A stretch of 64,000 nt of DNA from Salinimicrobium terrae DSM 17865 (GTDB lineage: Bacteria; Bacteroidota; Bacteroidia; Flavobacteriales; Flavobacteriaceae): positions 1 through 64,000 of the forward strand of contig NZ_KE384223.1 of the NCBI RefSeq assembly GCF_000424665.1, written 5' to 3'. Below the pieces are notes generated by a model. It was not told the origin of the DNA. It did no database searches and saw only the letters and a list, made by a program, of their open reading frames with translations. Position 1 is the first letter of the stretch, and each line of letters opens with the position of its first letter. Below are positions 1-7,926 of this stretch, one piece after another. A program made the translations under genes and the position numbers.

Positions 1-180
1 AGCATCTTAAGTTTGATTTCTTAACTTTTACTAACTAATCAGAAAGAACAAAAGAGAGGAGTAAGGTTATGTTAAGCATAGGAATATTAAATCCGTAAAC
101 ATTGAAAACCCCCTCTCTTTTCTACTTCAATTTCGTTCAGTTCTATGAGACTTTGATCTCGTTTTTAAGATGTTGAAAGC
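1..180 (+). ncRNA. Candidate IS110 bridge RNA region
   Basis: The non-coding stretch before the transposase has nested complementarity. AGCATCTTAA at 1-10 can pair with TTAAGATGTT at 165-174 (one G-U). AAAAGAGAGG at 50-59 pairs perfectly with CCTCTCTTTT at 112-121. GAGA/TCTC close a small hairpin near 147-160. IS110-group elements are known to encode a roughly 180-nt bridge RNA in this position, with internal loops that read target and donor DNA. Assignment to that class is inference from position, size and pairing; the guide loops were not resolved because the target site and left end are unknown. Confidence 0.5.
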
Positions 181-211
181 AAAGTAGGCGTCCTTTCCAA
201 ATCAAGTATCT

Positions 212-1177
212 ATGAATAAATGTAACCAAATTTATGGAGTAGACATCAGTAAGAATGTATTTGATGTTGTGGACTCTAAAGGAAATCATTCTCAGTTCAA
301 GAATGATGCTAAGGGATTCAAAGCTTTTCAGAAAGCACTTCCTGGTGATGCCTTAGTTGTAATGGAGGCTACAGGGTATTATCACTACCGGCTGGCTCAA
401 TTCCTTTATGAACAAGGTGTAATGGTCTCCGTTGTAAATCCGCTGTCAGTTAAGAGATTTATTCAAATGAAATTATCTAAGGTAAAAACAGATAAATCTG
501 ATGCTAAAGCTATCTGTGAATATGCCACGGTAAATGAGGTTCCATTATATACTGCAAGAGACAAGAACCAGGCAGAATGCCTACAGCTCCTGCGCCTGAT
601 CGATACTTACTTAAAACAAAGCACAGCTATCAAGAATAAGCTGCATGGAGAGAAAACCCTGGGAAAACCATCTAAAACAGTATATCATTCTTTAAACCGC
701 TCTCTAAAAGCCGTGCAGAAAGAAATCCAGATCCTAGAGGACCGCCTATTGGAGATCGTTAAAGAAGAACAACAGAAACAGTTAACTCTACTTAAAAGCA
801 TTCCGGGTTTAGGCAAAAAAACTGCTATTATGTTAATCGTTTTGACTGATGGTTTTTCCAACTTTGAAAACGCCAGCCAACTCTGTAGCTACACCGGAAT
901 TACTCCTACACTACGCCAATCAGGAAGCAGCGTGAGGGGTCGAAGCCGAATAACCAAAATAGGCAATACAAAGCTCAGAAACCTTTTGTTTATGTGCAGT
1001 TTTTCAGCTAGTAAACACAACAAAGCCTGCAGGGAGATCTATGAAAGAATTATAGCAAAAGGGAAAAGTAAAAAACTGGCTCTAATCGCTGTATGTAATA
1101 AATTACTCAAGCAGGCATTTGCAATTGCAAAATCAGGTTTGCCTTACCAGGAAAATTTTGTTTCGAAATTAGCTTAG
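212..1177 (+). CDS. IS110-family transposase (DEDD recombinase)
   Basis: This is a complete 321-residue transposase. The N-terminal RuvC-like domain shows the acidic tetrad D11 (GVDISKN), E52 (MEATGYY), D94 and D97 (KTDKSDAK). A helical linker covers about 130-190. The C-terminal Transposase_20 domain has a helix-hairpin-helix-like SIPGLGKKTA segment near 196-205 and the family motif around S237 (RQSGSS...ITKIGNTKLR), which holds the expected catalytic serine. Length and motif order are normal for the family, so the enzyme looks intact. It is expected to catalyse RNA-guided excision and insertion with the upstream non-coding segment. The ATG start follows directly after the structured region. 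No second copy is present in the window. Confidence 0.95.
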   Translation: MNKCNQIYGVDISKNVFDVVDSKGNHSQFKNDAKGFKAFQKALPGDALVVMEATGYYHYRLAQFLYEQGVMVSVVNPLSVKRFIQMKLSKVKTDKSDAKAICEYATVNEVPLYTARDKNQAECLQLLRLIDTYLKQSTAIKNKLHGEKTLGKPSKTVYHSLNRSLKAVQKEIQILEDRLLEIVKEEQQKQLTLLKSIPGLGKKTAIMLIVLTDGFSNFENASQLCSYTGITPTLRQSGSSVRGRSRITKIGNTKLRNLLFMCSFSASKHNKACREIYERIIAKGKSKKLALIAVCNKLLKQAFAIAKSGLPYQENFVSKLA

Positions 1178-1190
1178 AGAACCTTGTTTT

Positions 1191-1616
1191 TTAACTCAGT
1201 TCTTTGTTTTTATATGCCGGGGTGTGTAGTTTTTTCAGTAAAAAATAACCAATTATTGAAGCCAGAACTGTTGCAATAATATCTTTCAAATCGAAAGTTC
1301 TGGCTGGAATGAATTTTTGTAAAATTTCATATCCAATGACAAATCCGGCCACCGTTAGACACCATTTGAAAAACTCTTCAGGATTATATTTTTTTTCAAT
1401 AAAGTAGAAAATTTGCATTGCTATTATCGGGAAAAAATTTGGGCTATTTGCAGAGAATCCATAGTCATTAATATTATTTTCAGATATATAAGCCCTGTAA
1501 GATAAATTTTCAAATGTAATGGTCAGGATAGTTAATAGAACGAACGCAATCCAATACCATTTTACATCTTCATAAGGTCTCGGCGACCAACTGCCAAACA
1601 TTCCGTGGAAAGCCAT
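1191..1616 (-). CDS. VanZ-like small integral membrane protein
   Basis: The 141-residue protein has four hydrophobic segments (about 23-38, 60-73, 85-99 and 112-131). The C-terminal part reads GYEILQKFIPAR...DLKDIIATVLASIIG. The pattern E-x2-Q-x2-ipaR-x3-lkDi-x3-laS-x2-G is typical of VanZ-like proteins, whose role is mostly unknown (the namesake gives low-level teicoplanin resistance). The assignment rests on that pattern only. Its stop codon is 13 nt from the IS110 transposase stop in convergent orientation, so the last codons may belong to the insertion sequence and the native C-terminus may be altered. Confidence 0.6.
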   Translation of the reverse strand: MAFHGMFGSWSPRPYEDVKWYWIAFVLLTILTITFENLSYRAYISENNINDYGFSANSPNFFPIIAMQIFYFIEKKYNPEEFFKWCLTVAGFVIGYEILQKFIPARTFDLKDIIATVLASIIGYFLLKKLHTPAYKNKELS

Positions 1617-1655
1617 ATTTTTAATTTTGGTCGGGTTTTTAGTGATCCTTAATTT

Positions 1656-2531
1656 TTATAAAAAATCATATTTGACTTTTATAAGACTGTCCTTTTTTTC
1701 TTCCAGTTCTAATGGCGGTAATCCAATTGAGATTCGGTTACTATCGACTTTCTTGAGGTCATCTATCATATTAGCATAACCGCCGTCTTGTGCCCCGTAT
1801 GTCCCATAAATTTGTGGTTCTTCATTATAGAGATAGTACTGGTCGATCATTGTTCCCAAAGTTCGGGGCGGGGCTGTTCCTTCTTTCACAAACTCCTTTA
1901 CTTTTGGCACAAAGTAGTTCATGCGGACACTGTCATCGGTGTGCAGCAAAAGCAGCCCCACATCTACCTGGTATTCCATGGTACGTGGTCCTACAATTTC
2001 GTCTGTTGGATAGCCCATACTTTCGAAAATTTCGATGAGTCTTTCTTCATGTAATTTATCAATGCTATCCTGTTTTGACGAATGGCCACTATTCTGAAAT
2101 CTATACATTTGGTCGGCACTTCGCATTGCAATGAGTTCATCACGTAGCTCCAAATCGGCATTCTCGATATACTCCTGTCGCAGGCTGTCATATTCCGCAA
2201 TGAACTTTTTTCCCTGATCTGAAAGCAGAAATTCCTGAAAGCTGAAGTTGTTTTCGAAGCTGTTTAATTCCTCTCCTTGCAGAATTAATTTTTTGGCGTA
2301 TTCGTAGGTAATATCATATTTTTTAAGCACTGCCGAACTCTCGGTAAAATTGCTTAATTCGTTATAAGTTGCGGTATTTTTAGCTTCACAGGAATTAAAA
2401 GCATCCTGGTATAGATCAAATGCCTTGTTATAATTCCCCGTCATATATTCTATGTCGGCCTTATAGATTGTAGGGTAGTAATCGGTAATGTAATTGCAGG
2501 CAGTCTCTTTCTCTGTCGCACACCCCCACAT
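1656..2531 (-). CDS. Probable lipoprotein, TPR-like N-terminus, start disrupted by a 1-nt homopolymer shift
   Basis: The protein has no recognised family. The N-terminal part after the Cys (ADIEYMTGNYNKAFDLYQDAF) resembles a single TPR helix pair; the rest is acidic and helical. The visible in-frame ATG encodes MWGCATEK, so the protein begins four residues before a lipobox-like Cys without a signal peptide. The missing signal lies just upstream in another frame. From the ATG at 2565, reading the run of eight A as seven gives MKKILPILSLVMWGC, a good lipoprotein signal. The gene is therefore frameshifted, mis-sequenced, or expressed through slippage on the A run. It is probably an outer-membrane or periplasmic lipoprotein if the frame is restored. 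Confidence 0.6.
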   Translation of the reverse strand: MWGCATEKETACNYITDYYPTIYKADIEYMTGNYNKAFDLYQDAFNSCEAKNTATYNELSNFTESSAVLKKYDITYEYAKKLILQGEELNSFENNFSFQEFLLSDQGKKFIAEYDSLRQEYIENADLELRDELIAMRSADQMYRFQNSGHSSKQDSIDKLHEERLIEIFESMGYPTDEIVGPRTMEYQVDVGLLLLHTDDSVRMNYFVPKVKEFVKEGTAPPRTLGTMIDQYYLYNEEPQIYGTYGAQDGGYANMIDDLKKVDSNRISIGLPPLELEEKKDSLIKVKYDFL

Positions 2532-2651
2532 GACTAATGACAGAATAGGTAAAATTTTTTTTCATAATACGTTTTTAATGTGGCAATCCGGTTATACTGA
2601 GATGCTCACATCTAAATAATTAGCAATAATAAAGATTTATCTACCGGCCAA

Positions 2652-2766
2652 TATAGGGGAAAGAGCAGCAGGATCTTCCTGCTAATATATAGTTAATTTC
2701 TTACGGGCTGCACGGGAAGCCATAAAAATGCCTAATTCAAAAGATGGAGGCTTAAAAATGTCATTT
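2652..2766. repeat. 115-bp dispersed repeat, copy A
   Basis: This segment matches 5491-5605 at 107 of 115 positions without gaps (counted by eye), and a more diverged copy lies near 8480-8583. It contains a 7-bp hairpin (AGCAGGA-TCT-TCCTGCT) near its left end and finishes with a GGAGGCTT-AAAAATGTCATTT module. It lies just downstream, in the minus sense, of the alpha/beta hydrolase gene. The surrounding gene-free stretch 2566-2878 otherwise shows nothing recognisable. Confidence 0.8.
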
Positions 2767-2878
2767 ATGAGAAGTAAAATATCCTTCTGAATATTTGTTC
2801 CTGCCCTATTAATGAAGGTGATAATTCTGGGAACCATACCTCCCGTTGAAGGTCCGCTTTGGTTTTATTGGTTTTTGA

Positions 2879-3754
2879 TTACCGTATTAGGCTATCGATC
2901 TTATGAATAGCTTCGTCAGGATGTTCCTTTAAAGTCATTATATGTTTTGTGTCAGTAATCCAGAACTCTTTCGGTTCTTTAGCTGCTTCGAACAAATTTT
3001 CTCCTTGTATAAACGAAACATCACGATCAGATCGGCTATGAATAATTAATTTTGGAGTATTGTAAATTTCTTTAATATCCCCAACAGCAACATATTTCTG
3101 ATTAAAATCCTCCGGATTCTTCTTTGCTTTTTCCTTCAAAAAGTCCACCGGGGCATAATCGATTGCCATCTGTTGAGCAGACATAATACTTCCATCTAAA
3201 ACGAGCGCATCTACATAATTCTCGTTGTCTTTCGTTATTTTGACAGCTAGTTGTCCACCAAGAGAGGTGCCGTAAACAATAGTTTTCAAACTATCAGCTT
3301 GGGTTTTCTTTTTGAAATCGACAAAAGCCATCTCTGTATCTTTTAAAACTCCTTTATAATTCGGTTTTCCTGTTGAATTCCCATATCCTCGCCAGTCCGC
3401 TGCATAAACTCTATATCCATTTTCCACAAGTGGCTTAATAAGGCCTTTATACTTACTTACATTTCCACCTGCACCATGAATAAAAAAAATGTTTCCTTTT
3501 GGCTCTTCCGTTGTCGGCTGGAAGAAGTATGTGTAAATATCCAGGGAATCTTCTACCTTGATAACGGACTCAGAATATTTTAAATCATGCATGTCTTCCA
3601 TTTCTTTCACCGGGAAATAATAAAGCTTTGATTCATCATTCTCAACTATGGCTTTTATCATTGGATCAGTTTGATAAAAATAAAATCCTGTACCAGCTGA
3701 GAATAAGACCAGAATGAGAATTATTATCCCAACAACTTTTAATGCTTTTTTCAT
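2879..3754 (-). CDS. Membrane-anchored alpha/beta hydrolase
   Basis: The 291-residue protein starts with an uncleaved-looking hydrophobic helix (residues 5-27), so the catalytic domain probably faces the periplasm. The domain shows an oxyanion-hole FIHGAGG at 92-98, the nucleophile elbow YGTSLGG with S164, a candidate acid D243 or D245 (HSRSDRDV), and H271 (TKHIM). The fold resembles the YqkD/FrsA-like or BAAT-type serine hydrolases often annotated as alpha/beta hydrolase with an N-terminal anchor. The substrate cannot be told. The gene stands alone between a dispersed repeat and a long inverted repeat, in a stretch of unrelated minus-strand genes. Confidence 0.88.
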   Translation of the reverse strand: MKKALKVVGIIILILVLFSAGTGFYFYQTDPMIKAIVENDESKLYYFPVKEMEDMHDLKYSESVIKVEDSLDIYTYFFQPTTEEPKGNIFFIHGAGGNVSKYKGLIKPLVENGYRVYAADWRGYGNSTGKPNYKGVLKDTEMAFVDFKKKTQADSLKTIVYGTSLGGQLAVKITKDNENYVDALVLDGSIMSAQQMAIDYAPVDFLKEKAKKNPEDFNQKYVAVGDIKEIYNTPKLIIHSRSDRDVSFIQGENLFEAAKEPKEFWITDTKHIMTLKEHPDEAIHKIDSLIR

Positions 3755-3779
3755 TTTTGGGTGTTAATTTGTATAGTAG

Positions 3780-3877
3780 CCAACATAATGTATAAAAAAG
3801 ATGTGAGCTGCTGAACTTTCCCGACGTCTTGGGAGTCCGCAGGACAATCCAGCGAAACTAGCCAGCATTATGTTGGA
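3780..3877. repeat. Long imperfect inverted repeat, attC-like layout
   Basis: CCAACATAATG at 3780-3790 is matched in inverted orientation by CATTATGTTGG at 3867-3877, enclosing 76 nt with further partial dyad sequence. The ends have AAC/GTT cores placed like the simple sites of integron attC sites, but the flanking bases fit the RYYYAAC/GTTRRRY consensus only partly. It follows the 3' end of the neighbouring small gene, as an attC site would in a cassette. Confidence 0.5.
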
Positions 3878-3921
3878 ATTAAAGACTGAACTAAACAATT
3901 TTTTTACTGTTAGCAATAATA

Positions 3922-4230
3922 TCACATCATTAAAATTAAGATTACCATCATCGGAATGAAAATTAAATAAAAAACGTGGATACTCGGAACATCCGTTTCT
4001 TCATTGCGTACAATAGTGCCCTTTTCTGAAAGAACTAGAAGAATTTTAAATAATTTAAAACGGGATTTTAAAGTATAGGTTTTACAGTTTATATTGAATA
4101 AATGTTTGCCGCCCAAAGGAGATTTGTTTACGGAAACAATATTTCCGTTGAGAAATAAGGTCTCTTTTCCCGTTAAGTCTTTGTGGAATTCTAACAAATA
4201 GCCATCAATTTTTAGGTCTGTATATATCAT
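3922..4230 (-). CDS. Small membrane protein of unknown function
   Basis: I do not recognise this family. From the ATG at 4230 it encodes 102 residues; an upstream TTG would add only five. The first 75 residues alternate beta-type sequence (KDLTGKETLFLNGN, SPLGGKHLFN), resembling small Bacteroidota proteins with a beta-rich N-terminal domain. The C-terminus is a single hydrophobic helix (about 82-101, FYLIFIPMMVILILMM), suggesting a tail-anchored cytoplasmic domain. It lies between two dyad-rich intergenic segments, in the same orientation as its neighbours. Confidence 0.6.
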   Translation of the reverse strand: MIYTDLKIDGYLLEFHKDLTGKETLFLNGNIVSVNKSPLGGKHLFNINCKTYTLKSRFKLFKILLVLSEKGTIVRNEETDVPSIHVFYLIFIPMMVILILMM

Positions 4231-4372
4231 GAATTTTATTGTCAACGTCTCAAATAACGCAAGTTGCGACTTAGAAACTCAAATTTTTCGTTTAAAAATC
4301 ATTTTAATGGAAGTAAAAAATGCCATTTTTGAGAAATATTTCGCCAGTTACATAATTATTGTTGGGTGTAAA

Positions 4373-5194
4373 TTAATATTCTACCTCTACATTAATCGAT
4401 TGTGCCCCCTGCACTTCCTCCCATTTTCCCTGACTACTTTTTCTCATAAAAGCATCCCCTTTAGTTAATATTGCGCCCAAAAATAATTCGAAGGGTTTAA
4501 TTGAACCTGGGATGATTTCGACTCCAACAAAGAAATCTTCTTCAAGATAAACAGAATGTTTTGTAAGGTCAATGTTTACCCAACCCTGTTTAATAAGATT
4601 ACGTTGAATAATATCTTCGAAGATTATTTTATCGCCGGGTCGGTCGTCTAAATTTTCGTAAAAATTTATTCTTATAAAAGCACTATCTGTCTCAAATCCC
4701 CGTCTTAAATAAAAATTCACATCCTTAACCCAAACTGTTTTATTATTTGGAATTTTAATTTGTTTTGCACTTTCGACGATGTCCATTTCTTTTGAGGCTG
4801 TACTGGCCCATACCAGTGGATTATAACTTTTAACCCCAATTTTTCTGTTTTTTTTCTTTTTGTTACTAACTACAACCTCAGATAAATTATTTTCATTTGG
4901 TTTAAGTTGAATGAGTAAGTCTTCCGAATCTTTAATGGGAATTTTTACAGTTTTGTAAACTACATGACTAATTGTGAGACTGTCACCTGTAAACTCTTTT
5001 GAAAATTTAATACTGAATTTTCCATCGAGATTAGAAACTGTCCCCTTATTTTTATTGACTACACCCATGTTCGCAAATTCAACTGGACTTTTTGTTTCTG
5101 AGTCGACAAGTAATCCGCTCATTACAATTTCTTGCGAAAAGGTTATAATACCTATTAATTGAAACAGGATAAAAGTGGAGATGGTTTTTTTCAT
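4373..5194 (-). CDS. CarboxypepD_reg-like domain protein, exported
   Basis: The start was set at the ATG giving MKKTISTFILFQLIG, a signal peptide ending near FSQ; a longer frame adds 13 unlikely residues. After the signal comes a carboxypeptidase-regulatory-like beta-sandwich (about 22-100) with the usual G-x-V-D-x4-P-x3-A...N-x-G-T-x3-x-G-x-F pattern, as in the N-termini of TonB-dependent receptors. The C-terminal 170 residues are a second beta-rich domain without TonB plug or barrel features. Such stand-alone proteins are common in Flavobacteriaceae and probably sit at the outer membrane. Function unknown. Confidence 0.8.
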   Translation of the reverse strand: MKKTISTFILFQLIGIITFSQEIVMSGLLVDSETKSPVEFANMGVVNKNKGTVSNLDGKFSIKFSKEFTGDSLTISHVVYKTVKIPIKDSEDLLIQLKPNENNLSEVVVSNKKKKNRKIGVKSYNPLVWASTASKEMDIVESAKQIKIPNNKTVWVKDVNFYLRRGFETDSAFIRINFYENLDDRPGDKIIFEDIIQRNLIKQGWVNIDLTKHSVYLEEDFFVGVEIIPGSIKPFELFLGAILTKGDAFMRKSSQGKWEEVQGAQSINVEVEY

Positions 5195-5213
5195 TTTTAA
5201 TTTTATTTCCGCA

Positions 5214-5338
5214 CAACGCCCCGTGTAAATCAACGAGCACTGGCTTTTGAATTGTATCTTATTTAGTTATGGTTTTAAATGGAAAATATACTGTCATTCT
5301 TTATCCAGATGCATAATCGTCAGAACAAATCAGGCGTT
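5214..5338. repeat. Second long inverted repeat, attC-like layout
   Basis: CAACGCC at 5214-5220 is matched by GGCGTTG at 5332-5338, giving an element of about 125 nt between two minus-strand genes. The arms are short (7 bp). The overall size and position match the 3780-3877 element. Interpretation as an integron-type site is weak inference. The rest of the gene-free stretch 5195-5637 holds copy B of the dispersed repeat. Confidence 0.35.
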
Positions 5339-5490
5339 GCAAGTGAGCACGGAATTTAGATTTGAGACTGGTTTAAGCATTGGTTTTATAAATTGTCAGG
5401 CCCTTTTTTTGTCTTATTGCAACCCTTAGACTATCCTTTCCCGTTTTAGCACCTTCAGCGCCGGGATAACCAGTTTTTGATCTGTAACTG

Positions 5491-5605
5491 TATAGGGGAA
5501 AGAGCAGCAGGATCTTCCTGCTAATATATAGTTAATTTCTTACAGGTTGTAAGGGGAGACATAAAAATGCCTAATTCAAAAGATGGAGGCTTAGAAATGC
5601 CATTT
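5491..5605. repeat. 115-bp dispersed repeat, copy B
   Basis: This is the same length as copy A at 2652-2766, with eight mismatches clustered in the middle and at the terminal palindrome. The same AGCAGGA/TCCTGCT hairpin is conserved exactly. It ends in AGAAATGCCATTTTT, 30 nt beyond the stop of the TauE-like gene. Confidence 0.8.
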
Positions 5606-5637
5606 TTGGGAGGTAATGGTAAAGGTTCTATAATTTT

Positions 5638-6414
5638 CTAAACTATTCCCAATGCCAGCAGGACAGAGAACAACAGGAGCATTATCCCAACTACCCGGTG
5701 AAGGATTTCTATAGTTATCTTTTTCAGGATGCTATTGCCAATAACTGCACCTGCGAAAGCCGAGAGCGTAGCAGCAATTAGGAGCGGGTAATCGATCTCC
5801 GATTTTATTTCAAGGATTTCTGCGGAATACACTGTGAGCCGCGAGATGTCGATAAGGATTGAAATTGCAATTCCCGTTCCTATAAAGACTTCTTTGGTAA
5901 GGCCGGCCCTGATGAGGAAAGCAGTCCGTAAAGCTCCCTGGTGTCCTGATAGTCCGCCGAAGAAGCCGCTCAGGAGCCCGCCCAGGGGCAGGTATTTGGG
6001 ATCGAAATTCAGCTTCATTAGTCTCGGTACAATATCGAACAATGCAAAGACGAACAGCAGGAAGGCGATGATCAGTTTTAGCGGAGTAATATAAAAAGTA
6101 GTCCCTGCGAGGGAATAGCTGATCAAAGCCTCAGTTTCAGACAGCAGGGTAAGCAGGTAAGCTCCGGCAAAAGCAGCAAGAATAGCCGGAATTCCAAACT
6201 TCAGGATTACTTTTTTATCGGCTTTTCTACCAATGAGGCTGAGCTTGAAAATATTGTTCAGGAAATGCACAATGGCCACCAGGGCGATGGAGATATCGAG
6301 GGGAAAGAACAAAGCAAAAACCGGTAAAAGAATGGTCCCGAGCCCGAAGCCGGAGAAGAACGTCAGCCCCGACGCCAGCAGGGCAAACAGGCAAATGATA
6401 ATGTATTCCAGCAT
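5638..6414 (-). CDS. TauE/SafE-family anion exporter
   Basis: The 258-residue protein is highly hydrophobic, with about eight membrane segments. It has the two-fold repeat of the TauE/SafE family: an N-terminal half with FFSGFGLGTILLP and a second half with GGLLSGFFGGLSGHQGALR (about residues 146-164). Members export sulfite, sulfoacetate or related organosulfur anions, but substrate cannot be read from sequence. The gene is monocistronic, flanked by dispersed repeat copy B downstream and a terminator-palindrome module upstream. Length is normal for the family. Confidence 0.9.
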   Translation of the reverse strand: MLEYIIICLFALLASGLTFFSGFGLGTILLPVFALFFPLDISIALVAIVHFLNNIFKLSLIGRKADKKVILKFGIPAILAAFAGAYLLTLLSETEALISYSLAGTTFYITPLKLIIAFLLFVFALFDIVPRLMKLNFDPKYLPLGGLLSGFFGGLSGHQGALRTAFLIRAGLTKEVFIGTGIAISILIDISRLTVYSAEILEIKSEIDYPLLIAATLSAFAGAVIGNSILKKITIEILHRVVGIMLLLFSVLLALGIV

Positions 6415-6502
6415 AAAATTTCAGCGTGTTCTACGACTACTGCAATCTAAGGAGTAGATTTCTGGCTAATGTAATTTTTAAATTAAATCTTTGGATGAAA
6501 TG

Positions 6503-6544
6503 AAAAAGCCCCTCGCGGAAGAGGAGCTCAAAAATGCCATTTTT
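6503..6544. terminator. Hairpin plus AAAAATGCCATTTTT palindrome
   Basis: AGCCCCTC (6507-6514) pairs with GAGGAGCT (6521-6528) with one mismatch. The five A at 6503-6507 give a U-tract for minus-strand transcripts. Immediately beside it is the perfect 15-nt palindrome AAAAATGCCATTTTT (6530-6544). It probably ends the lipoprotein gene that stops at 6628. Confidence 0.6.
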
Positions 6545-6627
6545 GGGAGATTCAGAAATTATACCTTCGCTGTTCAACAAAAAACCACCTCTTTCAAAGG
6601 TTGCTTTTATAGAAATGGAGCTCTTCT

Positions 6628-7914
6628 TTATAGATTTTCGACTGTTTCGTATTGCAGTTGAATTATTGATGGGTCTGCATTGGTTATTTCCTGTACGGCA
6701 TTATTATAATCCTCGGCAGAATTTATCACCACTCCATTCCGGTGTTCTTTTAGGGTCGAGAAGAACTTTGCTTCAAACCATACTTTATCAAGAATTTCCT
6801 GCTCTTCCGCAGTGATGCCGCTGGCACCGTGAAGCAGTGACTCCATATGCCTGCGGGCTATATTTTTTATTTCATTGGCTGCTTCGTCATTGGTAGGCAG
6901 GTTGCGAATTGCCCCAATTACAAAAAAGGTCTTTCCATACCCCACTTTTTTGATGTACTCATTGCCGTATTTCAGCTTGTACAGCTCCGGATCCTCATGG
7001 TAAACTTTGGCCAGGGAATCCCGTACTTCCCAATTGTTGGAAAAGGATTCGAAACCGTCCTCGTGCTTGCCCCCACCGATCAACACGCCGTTTTCGGTCA
7101 CCGGATATTGCTCAATAACCGACTGGTACAAATCGGTGCTTACAGCAAACCTTGTGGCAAAATAATACCCGGGATTGTAGAATTCATCGAACAGACGATA
7201 AGGATACATAAATTCAATAGGATCCGCATCGTGCTGCCAGGAAAGGCTTTGAGAAGACGAGTGGTTAAGTTTGTTATAGGAGGTTTCAATAGCACTAAAA
7301 GGATTGGCTACCGGCACATCATTACCCGCGTAAATTCCTGCGCCAACCTGCTCCCGGTAGGGATAATTTTCATTCAGAATGATTTTTCCGTTACTGGTAA
7401 TGATTACATTCCGGGTTCCGGCTGCAGAATTGTAGGTCGTGATGCTGGTGTGGCTATCATCAGCCGAAGTAAACTCTACCGAACTCAGCTCCCCATCAAT
7501 GTAGTTGTGAATTGCCGTGCCTTTTTCGCTATATACTTTTTTTATCGAGGAAAGTCCGTTCGTATATTCTGTTTCAAACCATAATTCTCCGTCAGGATTG
7601 TAATATTTAGACCAGAGAGGTTTATTATCCTCACTGCGGCTTACTTCCATATACAGATGCTGCTGCGGATAATTTGCATATATTTTTGCCGACTTAATGT
7701 AGCCGTTTTCGTAGTATTCGAATTCTTCTGTAGGCTCTCCGGAAAGCTGATACCGACCTTGTTTTATCCAGCCATTCTGGTGCATACTGATGAGTTCAAA
7801 ACTTGAAGTAGACTCTATAGAATAGTTGGTTTGGGGAACATTCTCTTCTTTTTCGCAAGAAGACAATAGTACTGTAATTAACAGAAGCAGAATTAAAAAA
7901 GGATTTTTGAGCAC
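6628..7914 (-). CDS. Large lipoprotein with YwqK/MORN-like beta repeats
   Basis: A 428-residue protein with a clear lipoprotein signal (LLLLITVLLSSC, Cys20). Residues about 40-190 carry repeated short beta elements with YYENGYIKS- and YYNPDGEL-type turns, like the repeats of the YwqK/MORN-variant group. Residues 200-428 form a separate mixed domain, with YGKTFFVIGAI near 325-335, that I cannot assign. No catalytic signature is seen. It is probably surface or periplasm exposed. It lies 12 nt from the neighbouring 179-residue membrane protein gene in the same direction, so the two may be co-transcribed. Confidence 0.75.
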   Translation of the reverse strand: MLKNPFLILLLLITVLLSSCEKEENVPQTNYSIESTSSFELISMHQNGWIKQGRYQLSGEPTEEFEYYENGYIKSAKIYANYPQQHLYMEVSRSEDNKPLWSKYYNPDGELWFETEYTNGLSSIKKVYSEKGTAIHNYIDGELSSVEFTSADDSHTSITTYNSAAGTRNVIITSNGKIILNENYPYREQVGAGIYAGNDVPVANPFSAIETSYNKLNHSSSQSLSWQHDADPIEFMYPYRLFDEFYNPGYYFATRFAVSTDLYQSVIEQYPVTENGVLIGGGKHEDGFESFSNNWEVRDSLAKVYHEDPELYKLKYGNEYIKKVGYGKTFFVIGAIRNLPTNDEAANEIKNIARRHMESLLHGASGITAEEQEILDKVWFEAKFFSTLKEHRNGVVINSAEDYNNAVQEITNADPSIIQLQYETVENL

Positions 7915-7926
7915 TGTACAGGTGTT

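Larger units (their letters stand above)
1..1190 (+). mobile_element. IS110-family insertion sequence (left end at or beyond window start)
   Basis: The element is a DEDD transposase gene preceded by about 210 nt of structured non-coding DNA. This is the layout of IS110-group elements, which lack classical terminal inverted repeats. The left boundary is at or before base 1 and cannot be fixed. The right boundary must lie close after the transposase stop, because a minus-strand gene ends only 13 nt further on. No terminal inverted repeat is visible, as expected for the family. Boundaries are inference. Confidence 0.65.

Noticed and set aside
5247-5429. 60-codon plus-strand frame
   Set aside because: It covers the long inverted repeat and adjoining AT-rich spacer; composition is not coding-like.
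6847-7584. 245-codon plus-strand open frame
   Set aside because: It lies wholly opposite the lipoprotein gene at 6628-7914, which has a signal peptide and coherent composition; the plus-strand product has no domain pattern.
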